A stretch of DNA of 12,730 nucleotides. Origin: JAAYKS01 sp964479435 (GTDB lineage Bacteria; Bacillota; Clostridia; Saccharofermentanales; UBA5734). A model generated the notes under the pieces. The model was not told the DNA's origin. It searched no databases and was given only the letters and a program-made list of their open reading frames with translations. Of the stretch, positions 6,150 through 12,730 are shown one piece after another. Each line of letters starts with the position of its first letter. Position 1 is the first letter of the stretch. The stretch is from contig CAYZME010000058.1 in assembly GCA_964479435.1 (NCBI GenBank), positions 1 through 12,730 on the forward strand, in the 5' to 3' direction. A program made the position numbers and the translations under genes.

Positions 6150-7526
6150 ATGTTTGATAAAATACTTGTCGCCAACAGAGGTGAGATCGCCGTGACGATC
6201 ATCCGGGCGGCGCGGGATATGGGCATCCGCACCGTCGCCGTGTGCTCGGAAGCCGATCGCGACGCGTTGCACGCGCAGATGGCGGATGAATGCTTTTGTA
6301 TCGGCCCCGCGCCCTCACGCGACAGCTATCTCAATATGCAGGCGGTCTTGACCGCGGCCACAATCTCCGGCGCGCAAGCCATCCACCCTGGCTATGGGTT
6401 TTTGGCGGAAAACGCCTCCTTTGCGCGCCTGTGCGCAAAATGCGGCATCACCTTTATCAGCCCACCCGACCATGCGATGGAAAAAATGGCTGACAAAGCC
6501 GCGGCGCGGGCGACCGCCGAGCAAGCCGGCGTGCCGGTGATACCCGGCAGTTCCGGCGTCGTGGCCACGCTGGCCGACGCGCAGCGCGAAGCCGGTCACA
6601 TCGGCTATCCGGTGCTGGTCAAAGCATCGGCCGGTGGCGGCGGCAAAGGCATGCGCGTCGCGATGGACGCGGCGGCACTGCCCGCGGCGTTCCAGACGGC
6701 CCAGGCGGAGGCGTTGGCCAGCTTTGGCGACGATCGCGTCTACCTGGAACGTTATTTGACAAATCCGCATCACATCGAGATCCAGGTGATGGCCGACCGG
6801 CATGGCGCCGTCGTACATCTGGGCGAGCGGGAGTGCTCGATCCAGCGCCGCAATCAGAAACTGGTCGAAGAGGCCGGATCCCCCTTCGCGTCCGCGCGGC
6901 TGAAAGAAGAGATGGGGGCCGCGGCCATCCGTCTGGCTCAACGTGTCGGGTATGTCGGCGCTGGTACGGTTGAATTTCTCGTCGACGAGGGCGGTCATTT
7001 TTATTTCATGGAAATGAATACACGGATCCAGGTCGAGCACCCGGTGACCGAGGCTGTGACCGGCACCAATCTGGTGTGTGAGCAAATCCGGATCGCGGCC
7101 GGCCTGCCTCTGTCCTGGCGGCAGGCAGACATCCGCTTTTGCGGTCACGCGATCGAATGTCGTATCTTGGCGGAGTCTCCCGCGGCCGGGTTCCGGCCCA
7201 GCCCGGGGACGATCGAGGCGCTGCATGTGCCGGGCGGCGCCGGTGTTCGTGTGGATTGCGCCATGTATCACGGCTATACGATTCCACCGTATTACGATTC
7301 GATGATCGCCAAGGTCATCGCGTATGCGCCCGACCGGCCGCAGGCAATCCAGCGGATGCGGCGCGCGTTGACCGAGTTTCTGGTCGAGGGGATCGACACC
7401 AACATCGATTATCAGCTGGAAATTTTGCGTCATCCGGATTTTGTCGCCGGTGCGTACGACATCGGTTTCATCGAAAAATACGGCGACGCGCTGCGATCCG
7501 GGATCCGCGACGAACAGAGAGGGTAG
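6150..7526 (+). CDS. accC: Biotin carboxylase subunit of acetyl-CoA carboxylase
   Basis: AccC uses ATP and bicarbonate to carboxylate the biotin on AccB. From ATG 6150 it has 458 residues (E. coli AccC has 449). The N-terminal domain begins FDKILVANRGEIA; the ATP-grasp domain has Lys116 (MADKAAAR), Lys158 (VLVKAS), and the glycine-rich loop AGGGGKGMRV at 161-170. The catalytic core MEMNTRIQVEHPV carries Glu288, Asn290, Arg292, Gln294, Val295 and Glu296, the same numbers as in E. coli. The C-terminal cap runs through ECRILAESP and YYDSMIAKVIAYA. Nothing is missing. This is a stand-alone carboxylase, not fused to a biotin domain. accDA starts 3 bases after its TAG. Confidence 0.96.
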   Translation: MFDKILVANRGEIAVTIIRAARDMGIRTVAVCSEADRDALHAQMADECFCIGPAPSRDSYLNMQAVLTAATISGAQAIHPGYGFLAENASFARLCAKCGITFISPPDHAMEKMADKAAARATAEQAGVPVIPGSSGVVATLADAQREAGHIGYPVLVKASAGGGGKGMRVAMDAAALPAAFQTAQAEALASFGDDRVYLERYLTNPHHIEIQVMADRHGAVVHLGERECSIQRRNQKLVEEAGSPFASARLKEEMGAAAIRLAQRVGYVGAGTVEFLVDEGGHFYFMEMNTRIQVEHPVTEAVTGTNLVCEQIRIAAGLPLSWRQADIRFCGHAIECRILAESPAAGFRPSPGTIEALHVPGGAGVRVDCAMYHGYTIPPYYDSMIAKVIAYAPDRPQAIQRMRRALTEFLVEGIDTNIDYQLEILRHPDFVAGAYDIGFIEKYGDALRSGIRDEQRG

Positions 7527-7529
7527 ACG

Positions 7530-9248
7530 ATGGTTGTACATGTCCTCAGACAAATCCGCGCGCGTATGGAACGCGATCTGCCCTCGCCCGGGCAACAGGC
7601 GAACGAGCGCGCGTTCGATTACCGCAAGCCGGTCCCGGATGATTTGTGGATCCGTTGTCCCGAGTGCGGCGGGGTGATGGCACGCGAAGATTTTGAGCGC
7701 GCGTCGCACGTTTGCACCAAATGCTCTTTTCATTTTCGTCTCACGGCGCCCATGCGCCTCGAGCTGATCTGTGACCCGGGGAGCTTCCACGCCTGGCCGG
7801 GGCGCCATGTGGACCACAACCCCTTGGACTTTGCCGGCTATCCCGAAAAACTGGCCGGCTTGCGCGCCGACACCGGCCTGGACGAGGCGGTGATCTGCGG
7901 GGAAGCCGCCATCGGCGGTCAACCCTGTGCCGTCGCGGCCATGGACTCCCGGTTTCTGATGGCCTCGATGGGCTGTGAAGTGGGAGAACGCGTCACCCAT
8001 CTGTTCGAAACCGCGACCACCCGGCGGCTGCCAGTCGTGCTGTTCGCGGCTTCGGGTGGCGCGCGCATGCAAGAAGGCATCCTCTCCCTGATGCAGATGG
8101 CCAAGACCGCCGCGGCGGTCAGCCGCCACGGCGCGGCCGGGCTGTTGTACCTTTCCGTGCTGACCGACCCGACGACCGGTGGGGTTACGGCCAGCTTTGC
8201 GACACTGGGGGACATCCTGTTGTCCGAACCCGGCACATTGATCGGATTTGCCGGGCGCCGCGTGATCGAAGGGACGATCGCGGAGTCTTTGCCCGTTGAT
8301 TTTCAACGCTCGAAATTCCTCCTCGAGCACGGATTTCTCGACGCGGTCGTCCCTCGTTCCCGCTTGCGCGAGACCCTCGTCCGGTTGCTGGCGTGGCACC
8401 GCCCGCCACGCCAGCCCGTTGAACCTGCCCCGCGCGTGCCTGCGCGCGCGAATCCGCTGCTTTTGCGGCACAAGGGGTCGGAGTGCCTGCGCTTGATCCG
8501 GGAGAAAAACCGGCCGGTATTTCAGGATTATTTACCGATGATCTTTGAGGACGCGTTTGAACTGCACGGCGATCGCGCGTTTGCCGACGACGGCGCGATC
8601 TGGGGCGGGATCGCGTTGTTGGGCGGTCGCCCGGTGACCGTCATCGGCCAGCAAAAGGGGCGCTCGCTGGATGAAAATGTGCGCGTACAATTCGGTATGG
8701 CACACCCCGAAGGGTACCGCAAAGCCTTGCGCCTGATGAAACAGGCGGAGAAATTTTCCCGGCCCGTCATTTGCTTTGTCGACACACCCGGAGCGTACTG
8801 TGGAGTGGGCGCCGAAGAGCGCGGGCAAGGGCACGCCATCGCTCAAAATCTGTATGAAATGATGGGCTTGCGCGTCCCGGTGGTGGCGGTGGTGATCGGC
8901 GAAGGGGGCAGCGGTGGGGCGCTTGCGATCGCGGTCTCCGATCGGTTGGCGATGTTGTCCAACACCATCTACTCCGTGATTTCGCCGCGGGGATTTGCCT
9001 CGCTGCTGTGGAAAGATCCATCGCGGGAAGACGAAGCCGCGGACACCGCGGGCATCACCGCCGATGACCTGGAACGATTTGGTGTTTGCGACCACATCCT
9101 TGCTGAGCCGCCGGGTGGTGCGCACACGGACCCCGGGGCGACGGCCGCCCGGATCCGCGCGTATCTGCTGGAACAAATCGCTTTATTGTCGCAAGAAAGC
9201 CCCGAGGCGCTGCTGGAAAAACGGTACGCGCGCTTTCGCCGGTTTTAA
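7530..9248 (+). CDS. accDA: Acetyl-CoA carboxylase carboxyltransferase, fused beta-alpha subunits (AccD-AccA)
   Basis: This single 572-residue frame carries both halves of the carboxyltransferase that moves CO2 from carboxybiotin-AccB to acetyl-CoA, giving malonyl-CoA. The AccD half (about 1-288) has the zinc ribbon C43-x2-C46-x15-C62-x2-C65, ASGGARMQEG at 174-183 and TDPTTGGVTASFATLGD at 212-228. A Pro/Arg/Ala linker follows at about 290-308. The AccA half (about 309-572) has ELHGDRAFADD at 344-354, GGRPVTVIGQQKG at 365-377, FVDTPGAYCGVGAEERGQG at 416-434 and the oxyanion loop IGEGGSGGALA at 456-466. The AccA part lacks most of the N-terminal helical region seen in E. coli AccA, similar to short Gram-positive AccA. 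The frame is continuous with no internal start preceded by a clear Shine-Dalgarno sequence at the junction, so I read it as a genuine fusion. ATG 7530 follows AGAGGG. Confidence 0.93.
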   Translation: MVVHVLRQIRARMERDLPSPGQQANERAFDYRKPVPDDLWIRCPECGGVMAREDFERASHVCTKCSFHFRLTAPMRLELICDPGSFHAWPGRHVDHNPLDFAGYPEKLAGLRADTGLDEAVICGEAAIGGQPCAVAAMDSRFLMASMGCEVGERVTHLFETATTRRLPVVLFAASGGARMQEGILSLMQMAKTAAAVSRHGAAGLLYLSVLTDPTTGGVTASFATLGDILLSEPGTLIGFAGRRVIEGTIAESLPVDFQRSKFLLEHGFLDAVVPRSRLRETLVRLLAWHRPPRQPVEPAPRVPARANPLLLRHKGSECLRLIREKNRPVFQDYLPMIFEDAFELHGDRAFADDGAIWGGIALLGGRPVTVIGQQKGRSLDENVRVQFGMAHPEGYRKALRLMKQAEKFSRPVICFVDTPGAYCGVGAEERGQGHAIAQNLYEMMGLRVPVVAVVIGEGGSGGALAIAVSDRLAMLSNTIYSVISPRGFASLLWKDPSREDEAADTAGITADDLERFGVCDHILAEPPGGAHTDPGATAARIRAYLLEQIALLSQESPEALLEKRYARFRRF

Positions 9249-9279
9249 GAGCGTGCCCAGCTGATACGCTATCCGTAGT

Positions 9280-9321
9280 CACAGCGGTGGCAGCCACCAC
9301 AGTGGCAACCACAGCGGCGCC
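9280..9321 (+). repeat. Imperfect 12-base CACAGYGGC repeats after accDA
   Basis: CACAGCGGTGGC (9280-9291), CACAGTGGCAAC (9298-9309) and CACAGCGGCGCC (9310-9321) are three variants of one 12-base unit, the last two adjacent and the first separated by 6 bases. Small stems are possible (GGTGG/CCACC at 9286-9298; CGCC/GGCG at 9318-9331 followed by TCTTCTCTC), so the stretch may be a weak transcription end for the fab-acc operon. Read in one frame it spells HSGGSHHSGNHSGA, but that frame has a TGA at 9262 and no start codon before the repeat. Confidence 0.45.
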
Positions 9322-9374
9322 TGTTTTGGCGTCTTCTCTCGATGCGGATACACAGATGCGTTTACTTTATACGT

Positions 9375-9404
9375 TTGCTCTTTGGGCGGTTGCGATGGTA
9401 TCCT
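9375..9404 (+). promoter_or_regulatory. Possible extended -10 promoter for proC
   Basis: TGGTATCCT at 9396-9404 has the TGn extension plus a 4/6 match to TATAAT. TTGCTC at 9375-9380, 18 bases upstream, is a weak -35. It is the best promoter-like sequence in the 197-base gap before proC, and would give a leader of about 35 nt. Read-through from the fab-acc operon is the alternative. Confidence 0.35.
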
Positions 9405-9445
9405 CTTGGGAGAGAATCCAACGAAAACCGGGGGAGGGCTGCGGC

Positions 9446-10252
9446 ATGAAATGGGCCGTAATCGGAACGGGCAATATGGGGCAAGCGCTGGTGGCGGGCA
9501 TGGTACGCAGCGGTCACCTAGATCCCGCGAACATCGTGCTATATGATTTAGATACAGGTAAAGCGCGGGACGTCGCGTCGCGCACGGGCACGCGTTGGGC
9601 CGCGACGGCAAAAGAGGCGGTCGCGGAAGCCGACCACGTGATGCTGGTTGTCAAGCCGCAGGTTTTTATACATGTTTTGCAGGCGCTCGAGCCCGCCCTC
9701 ACCGCCGACGCCGTTTTACTGTCGGTGGCGGCAGGGATCCGTTTGCGCGATATGCGCGCGGTGGTCGGCCCCGGGCGGGGAATTGCCCGTGTGATGCCCA
9801 ACACGCCCGCCCTCGTGGGGGCCGGTGTCACGGCGATCTGCTTCGACCAGGTCGCGCCCGCATGCCGCCAGCCGATTGTGGCGGTGCTGGAAGCGTGTGG
9901 TTTGGTGATCGAGGGCGACGAAGACCTGGTCGACGCGCTGGGCGCGGTCGCCAGTACCAGCCCGGCCTGGGCCATGTTGTTTATCGAAGCGTTGGCGGAC
10001 GGGGCGGTATGGGCCGGCCTGCCGCGCGAAACCGCCATCCGGGCGGCGGCGGCCTCGTTGGCCGGCGCCGGCCGCTTGTTGCTCGAGACGGGAATGCATC
10101 CGGCACAACTCAAAGATCAGGTGTGTTCCCCCGGGGGGACGACGATTGAAGGGGTGCGCGCGCTCGAAAAAGGCGGCTTTCGCTCGTCCGTCATCGAGGC
10201 GGTTGTCGCCGCGGTGCAAAAATCAGACCATATGAAAAAGCATCATGCGTGA
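9446..10252 (+). CDS. proC: Pyrroline-5-carboxylate reductase
   Basis: ProC reduces 1-pyrroline-5-carboxylate to proline with NAD(P)H, the last step of proline synthesis. The 268-residue length is normal. The Rossmann motif is VIGTGNMG (residues 5-12), followed by VVKPQ at 68-72, RVMPNTPALVG at 115-125, the STSPAWA turn at 170-176, and the C-terminal signature QVCSPGGTTIEGVRALEKGG at 225-244. ATG 9446 follows GGAGGG at 9433-9438 and starts exactly at the Rossmann strand. The frame is open back to a GTG at 9287, but those 53 codons are Ala/Thr-rich repeat sequence with no ProC homology, so the extension is rejected. The gene heads a second + strand run and overlaps rnhA by 8 bases. Confidence 0.95.
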   Translation: MKWAVIGTGNMGQALVAGMVRSGHLDPANIVLYDLDTGKARDVASRTGTRWAATAKEAVAEADHVMLVVKPQVFIHVLQALEPALTADAVLLSVAAGIRLRDMRAVVGPGRGIARVMPNTPALVGAGVTAICFDQVAPACRQPIVAVLEACGLVIEGDEDLVDALGAVASTSPAWAMLFIEALADGAVWAGLPRETAIRAAAASLAGAGRLLLETGMHPAQLKDQVCSPGGTTIEGVRALEKGGFRSSVIEAVVAAVQKSDHMKKHHA

Positions 10253-10748
10253 TGCGACAGAAAATAAAGAGGTGTCTACGCGCTGGACTGTGGACATCTA
10301 TACCGACGGCGCGTGTTCCGGCAATCCGGGCCCCGGCGGATGGGCCGCCATTCTGGTCGCCGGCGGCAAAGAGCGCGAGTTGAGCGGTTTCGAACCGTCC
10401 ACGACCAACAATCGCATGGAGCTGTCGGCCGCCATCGAGGCGCTCAAACTGCTGAACCGCCCGTGCGCGGTGCGCCTGTACAGTGACAGTGCCTACTTGA
10501 TCTCGGCTTTTACACGCGGCTGGTTGGCCAACTGGAAAAACAACGGCTGGAAAAACGCGGCGCGCGACCCGGTTAGCAATCAGGATTTGTGGCAAGAGCT
10601 TGACCGCTTGTCGCGTGTCCATCAGATTGAGTGGATCAAAGTCGCCGGACACTCGGATCACATTTATAACAATCGTTGCGACGCCCTGGCGGTGGACGCG
10701 ATCCGGCGAGGCCGAGAGGCCGCGCAACAGGAAACGGGGAGCGGATGA
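10245..10748 (+). CDS. rnhA: Ribonuclease HI
   Basis: RNase HI cuts the RNA strand of RNA-DNA hybrids, removing R-loops and primers. All catalytic residues are visible: Asp21 in IYTDGACSGNPGPGGW, Glu59 in NNRMELSAA, Asp81 in LYSDSAYL, His136 in VAGHSDH and Asp146 in NRCDALA (the same His-Asp spacing as in E. coli). The basic loop RGWLANWKNNGW at 91-102 marks this as the HI type rather than a double-stranded-RNA-binding or HII type. From ATG 10245 it has 167 residues, slightly longer than the usual ~155. This ATG overlaps the end of proC by 8 bases and has no clear Shine-Dalgarno sequence, so it probably depends on translational coupling; GTG at 10272 is a possible alternative. The stop overlaps the next gene's ATG. 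Confidence 0.93.
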   Translation: MRDATENKEVSTRWTVDIYTDGACSGNPGPGGWAAILVAGGKERELSGFEPSTTNNRMELSAAIEALKLLNRPCAVRLYSDSAYLISAFTRGWLANWKNNGWKNAARDPVSNQDLWQELDRLSRVHQIEWIKVAGHSDHIYNNRCDALAVDAIRRGREAAQQETGSG

Positions 10749-11332
10749 AAGAAGAAACACTGCAAAACAAGATCCGGTTTGACGGGCGCGTGTTTCAGGT
10801 CGAGGAGCAACTGGTGCGCCTGCAAGATGGCAGCACCGCCAGCCGTGAAATCGTACGCCACAGCGGCGGCGCCGCGATTGTCGCGGTGGACGCGCAACAA
10901 TGCGTCATTCTGGTTCGCCAGTATCGCAAGGCAGCTGAGCAGATATTGTTAGAGATACCCGCCGGCCGCATCGAGCCGGGCGAATCACCCGCCCAGTGCG
11001 CACAACGCGAATTGGCCGAAGAAACCGGCTACCGAACGGATTCACTGAGCGAACTGGCGTCTTTTTATCCCACACCCGGCTATTGCTCCGAGCGGTTGCA
11101 TGTATTTTATACTACGCGGATTCAGCTGGGCCTGAGCGCGCCAGATGACGGCGAGTTCGTCACAGTCGAGCGGGTGCCGTTGTCGGCGTGCCTGGATTAT
11201 GTGCGCGACGGCCGCATCCGGGACGCCAAGACCATCATCGGTGTCTTGCTAGTCGCTGAGCGGCAAGTCGCTGAGCGGCAAGCCGCCGCAAGCGGCCAAA
11301 GTACAGAAATGAGAGGAGATGGCGGCGTATGA
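10745..11332 (+). CDS. nudF: Nudix hydrolase, ADP-ribose pyrophosphatase type
   Basis: A Nudix-family pyrophosphatase, most likely cleaving ADP-ribose to AMP and ribose 5-phosphate. The Nudix box (G-x5-E-x7-REU-x-EE-x-G-U) is perfect at residues 74-96, from G74 through E80 and RELAEETGY at 88-96. The segment FYPTPGYCSE at 107-116, about 16 residues after the box, matches the proline and acidic residue that identify the ADP-ribose subgroup. The N-terminal VRLQDGSTASREIVRHSG strand region also fits. ATG 10745 overlaps the rnhA stop (ATGA), with GGGGAG just upstream. The last ~25 residues form a low-complexity tail containing a tandem VAERQ duplication, which is not expected in the family. Its TGA overlaps the ftsK ATG. 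Substrate assignment is by family; the fold assignment is firm. Confidence 0.88.
   Translation: MKEETLQNKIRFDGRVFQVEEQLVRLQDGSTASREIVRHSGGAAIVAVDAQQCVILVRQYRKAAEQILLEIPAGRIEPGESPAQCAQRELAEETGYRTDSLSELASFYPTPGYCSERLHVFYTTRIQLGLSAPDDGEFVTVERVPLSACLDYVRDGRIRDAKTIIGVLLVAERQVAERQAAASGQSTEMRGDGGV
11252..11281 (+). repeat. Perfect tandem duplication of 15 bases in the nudF tail
   Basis: GTCGCTGAGCGGCAA occurs at 11252-11266 and again, identical, at 11267-11281. Being 5 codons long, it keeps the frame and duplicates VAERQ near the C-terminus of the Nudix protein. Identity of the copies suggests a recent slippage event. Confidence 0.9.
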
Positions 11333-12730
11333 AACGCTCTTCGGCGCATCACAAACGAGAGATCTCCGCCATCTTGTACCTCGCGGCCGGTTTGTTTTTG
11401 GGGTTCGCGTTTTATCTGCCGAGCGAGTTGACCGGGTGGATTGGCAAGACCGCGACCGCTTTTTTCCGCGGCGTGTCAGGCGTGGGCGCGTACGCGGTTC
11501 CGGTCTTCTTTCTTTATCTTGCCGTCGAATCCTTTCGTGAGCGCGCGGACGAGGTGCGCCGGCAGCGATTCGCGTATACGTTGGCGTCCCTGTTGTGCCT
11601 GGTTGCTTTATTACATATCTTTACCGTCGACCAGGTGACGTTTCGCTCGCTGTTTGACGAGGCCGGCAAACCCGCCTGGGAAGCGATCAGAACGTTGTGG
11701 CGCCTGGGGGTGGACCCCGCCAGTCTGCCGCAACTGGGGCAACCGCTGGCCGGCGGCATCGTCGGCGGGCTGACCGCGACCGCGCTCTTTGCGATCGGCG
11801 GGCGGGTGGGTGCGCCTTTGTTGCTGATCGCTGTGTTGCTGATTCAGATCATCCTGATTTTTGACGTCTCCCTGCGGCGTGCGGCGGGCAGTGCGCGGAC
11901 GGCTTTGCACGGAACCGGGGCGCGGGTGAATGACGCGCTGCGCGAGAAGGTCCGCGTCATCCGCGAACGCAACGCGCGCGCCGCCGAGCGGACGCCGGAC
12001 GGCGAGCGCGTGGTCGCCCCGCACTTTGACCATGTGGTCGACGCCCATGAGGGCGCGTCTGCGGAAGAGGGATTGGACCCGCAACCGTCGGATGAAACGT
12101 GGGAGCAAGCCGGTTTTGCCCCGACCTATGGCGGCTGGTTGGCGGCGCAAGAACCGTCCTTTTCAGCCAAATCCGCCGCCGGACCGCCGACGGTCCAGGC
12201 GGCGACCGACGACGACTTGCCCTCCGCCGGCTTCATCAGCCAGCCTCCGTCGCAGACCGCGGCCGAAGAGGCGCCCGTCGAATTGCCCGCGGGAATCGTG
12301 CGCGTCGGCTTGCCCGACCATCCGGGGGCGGATACCGCGCTGGCGGAACGGGACGCGGGAGAAGAGGTCAAGCGGGTGGTCAAAAAACCTCCCCCCAAAC
12401 CTTATAAACGGCCGCCCACATCGCTGTTGCGGCCGGCGCGCACGCGCAATGTGGGTGCCAATACCACGGCGGTCAACCGCCTGGGGCGCAAGTTGGAGGA
12501 GACCCTGGCCAGTTTTGGCATCGCCGCCAAGGTCAGCAACATTACCAGCGGGCCTTCCATTACGCGATTTGAGTTGATCCCGGGACCGGGCATCAAGGTG
12601 AGCCGCATCGTCAGTTTGAGCGACGACATCGCGCTGAGCCTGGCCGCGGTCGGCGTGCGGATCGAGGCCCCGATCCCGGGGAAATCAGCGATCGGCGTGG
12701 AGATCCCCAACAAGGAGACGGCGACGGTTT
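11329..12730 (+). CDS. ftsK: DNA translocase of the FtsK/SpoIIIE family, N-terminal part
   Basis: FtsK/SpoIIIE is a septum-anchored motor that pumps chromosomal DNA at division or into the forespore. The window holds 467 codons; the gene runs off the right end before the Walker A motor. Four or five hydrophobic segments (about residues 12-31, 52-68, 82-100, and 140-158 with 160-179) form the membrane anchor. Next comes a charged, then Pro/Ala/Glu-rich linker (about 185-360). From about 363 the translocase alpha domain begins, with GPSITRFELIPGPGIKVSRI and PGKSAIGVEIPNKE, both highly typical. ATG 11329 overlaps the nudF stop (ATGA), with GAGGAG at 11313-11318. Whether it acts in vegetative division or sporulation cannot be told here, because the C-terminal part is outside. 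Confidence 0.92.
   Translation, partial: MKRSSAHHKREISAILYLAAGLFLGFAFYLPSELTGWIGKTATAFFRGVSGVGAYAVPVFFLYLAVESFRERADEVRRQRFAYTLASLLCLVALLHIFTVDQVTFRSLFDEAGKPAWEAIRTLWRLGVDPASLPQLGQPLAGGIVGGLTATALFAIGGRVGAPLLLIAVLLIQIILIFDVSLRRAAGSARTALHGTGARVNDALREKVRVIRERNARAAERTPDGERVVAPHFDHVVDAHEGASAEEGLDPQPSDETWEQAGFAPTYGGWLAAQEPSFSAKSAAGPPTVQAATDDDLPSAGFISQPPSQTAAEEAPVELPAGIVRVGLPDHPGADTALAERDAGEEVKRVVKKPPPKPYKRPPTSLLRPARTRNVGANTTAVNRLGRKLEETLASFGIAAKVSNITSGPSITRFELIPGPGIKVSRIVSLSDDIALSLAAVGVRIEAPIPGKSAIGVEIPNKETATV

Noticed and set aside
6315..8471. A 718-codon open frame on the minus strand opposite accC and accDA
   Set aside because: It lies antisense to two genes with complete catalytic motifs, is rich in Arg, His and Gln as expected for the complement of high-GC codons, and shows no family motif or ribosome binding site.
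9287..9445. 53-codon N-terminal extension of proC from GTG 9287
   Set aside because: ProC proteins begin at the Rossmann strand; ATG 9446 has a strong GGAGGG at the right distance, while the extension covers repeat DNA and the likely promoter.
1..12730. tRNA, rRNA, CRISPR array, insertion sequence, riboswitch
   Set aside because: No cloverleaf-type sequence, spaced direct repeats, transposase motifs with terminal repeats, or recognisable riboswitch core seen; intergenic space is very small.

Overview
The window is high-GC bacterial DNA (the coding parts I counted by hand run about 70-77% G+C) and reads as a chromosomal core region of a Bacillota/Clostridia-type organism. The evidence is a Gram-positive-style fab-acc gene cluster that uses FabK as enoyl-ACP reductase, strong GGAGG-type ribosome binding sites, a likely TTG start, many ATGA stop/start overlaps, and a SpoIIIE/FtsK-type DNA translocase at the right end. 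I cannot name the genus. The first ~176 bases differ sharply (59 G/C in 176, about 34%) and carry the C-terminus of an unrecognised protein.

Layout: (1) 3-176, tail of an AT-rich unknown gene on +. (2) 254-1159, fabD on -, converging on that tail and divergent from everything to its right. (3) 1160-1279, the divergent control region: a good sigma-A-type promoter (TTGACG, 17 nt, TATGAT) facing fabH, followed by two tandem TTTGA/TCAAA-like palindromes that resemble operators of the MarR-family regulator FabT. (4) 1280-9248, one tightly packed + strand operon: fabH, fabK, fabG, fabF, accB, fabZ, accC and a fused accD-accA. (5) 9249-9445, a short non-coding gap with imperfect CACAGYGGC repeats and a possible promoter. 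(6) 9446-12730, a second + strand run: proC, rnhA, an ADP-ribose pyrophosphatase-type Nudix gene and ftsK/spoIIIE (cut by the window end), nearly all with overlapping stop and start codons.

The genes in (2)-(4) supply almost all of type II fatty acid synthesis. AccB, AccC and AccDA make malonyl-CoA; FabD moves malonate to ACP; FabH starts the chain; FabF, FabG, FabZ and FabK run the condensation, ketoreduction, dehydration and enoyl reduction cycle. Two usual members are absent from the operon: no acpP lies between fabH and fabK, and no fabT/MarR gene lies upstream of fabH. fabD has been moved out and inverted.

I do not see a clearly new biological system. The points most worth checking are the paired operator-like palindromes between fabD and fabH, the rearranged operon lacking ACP, the AccD-AccA fusion, and the abrupt composition change at the left end.
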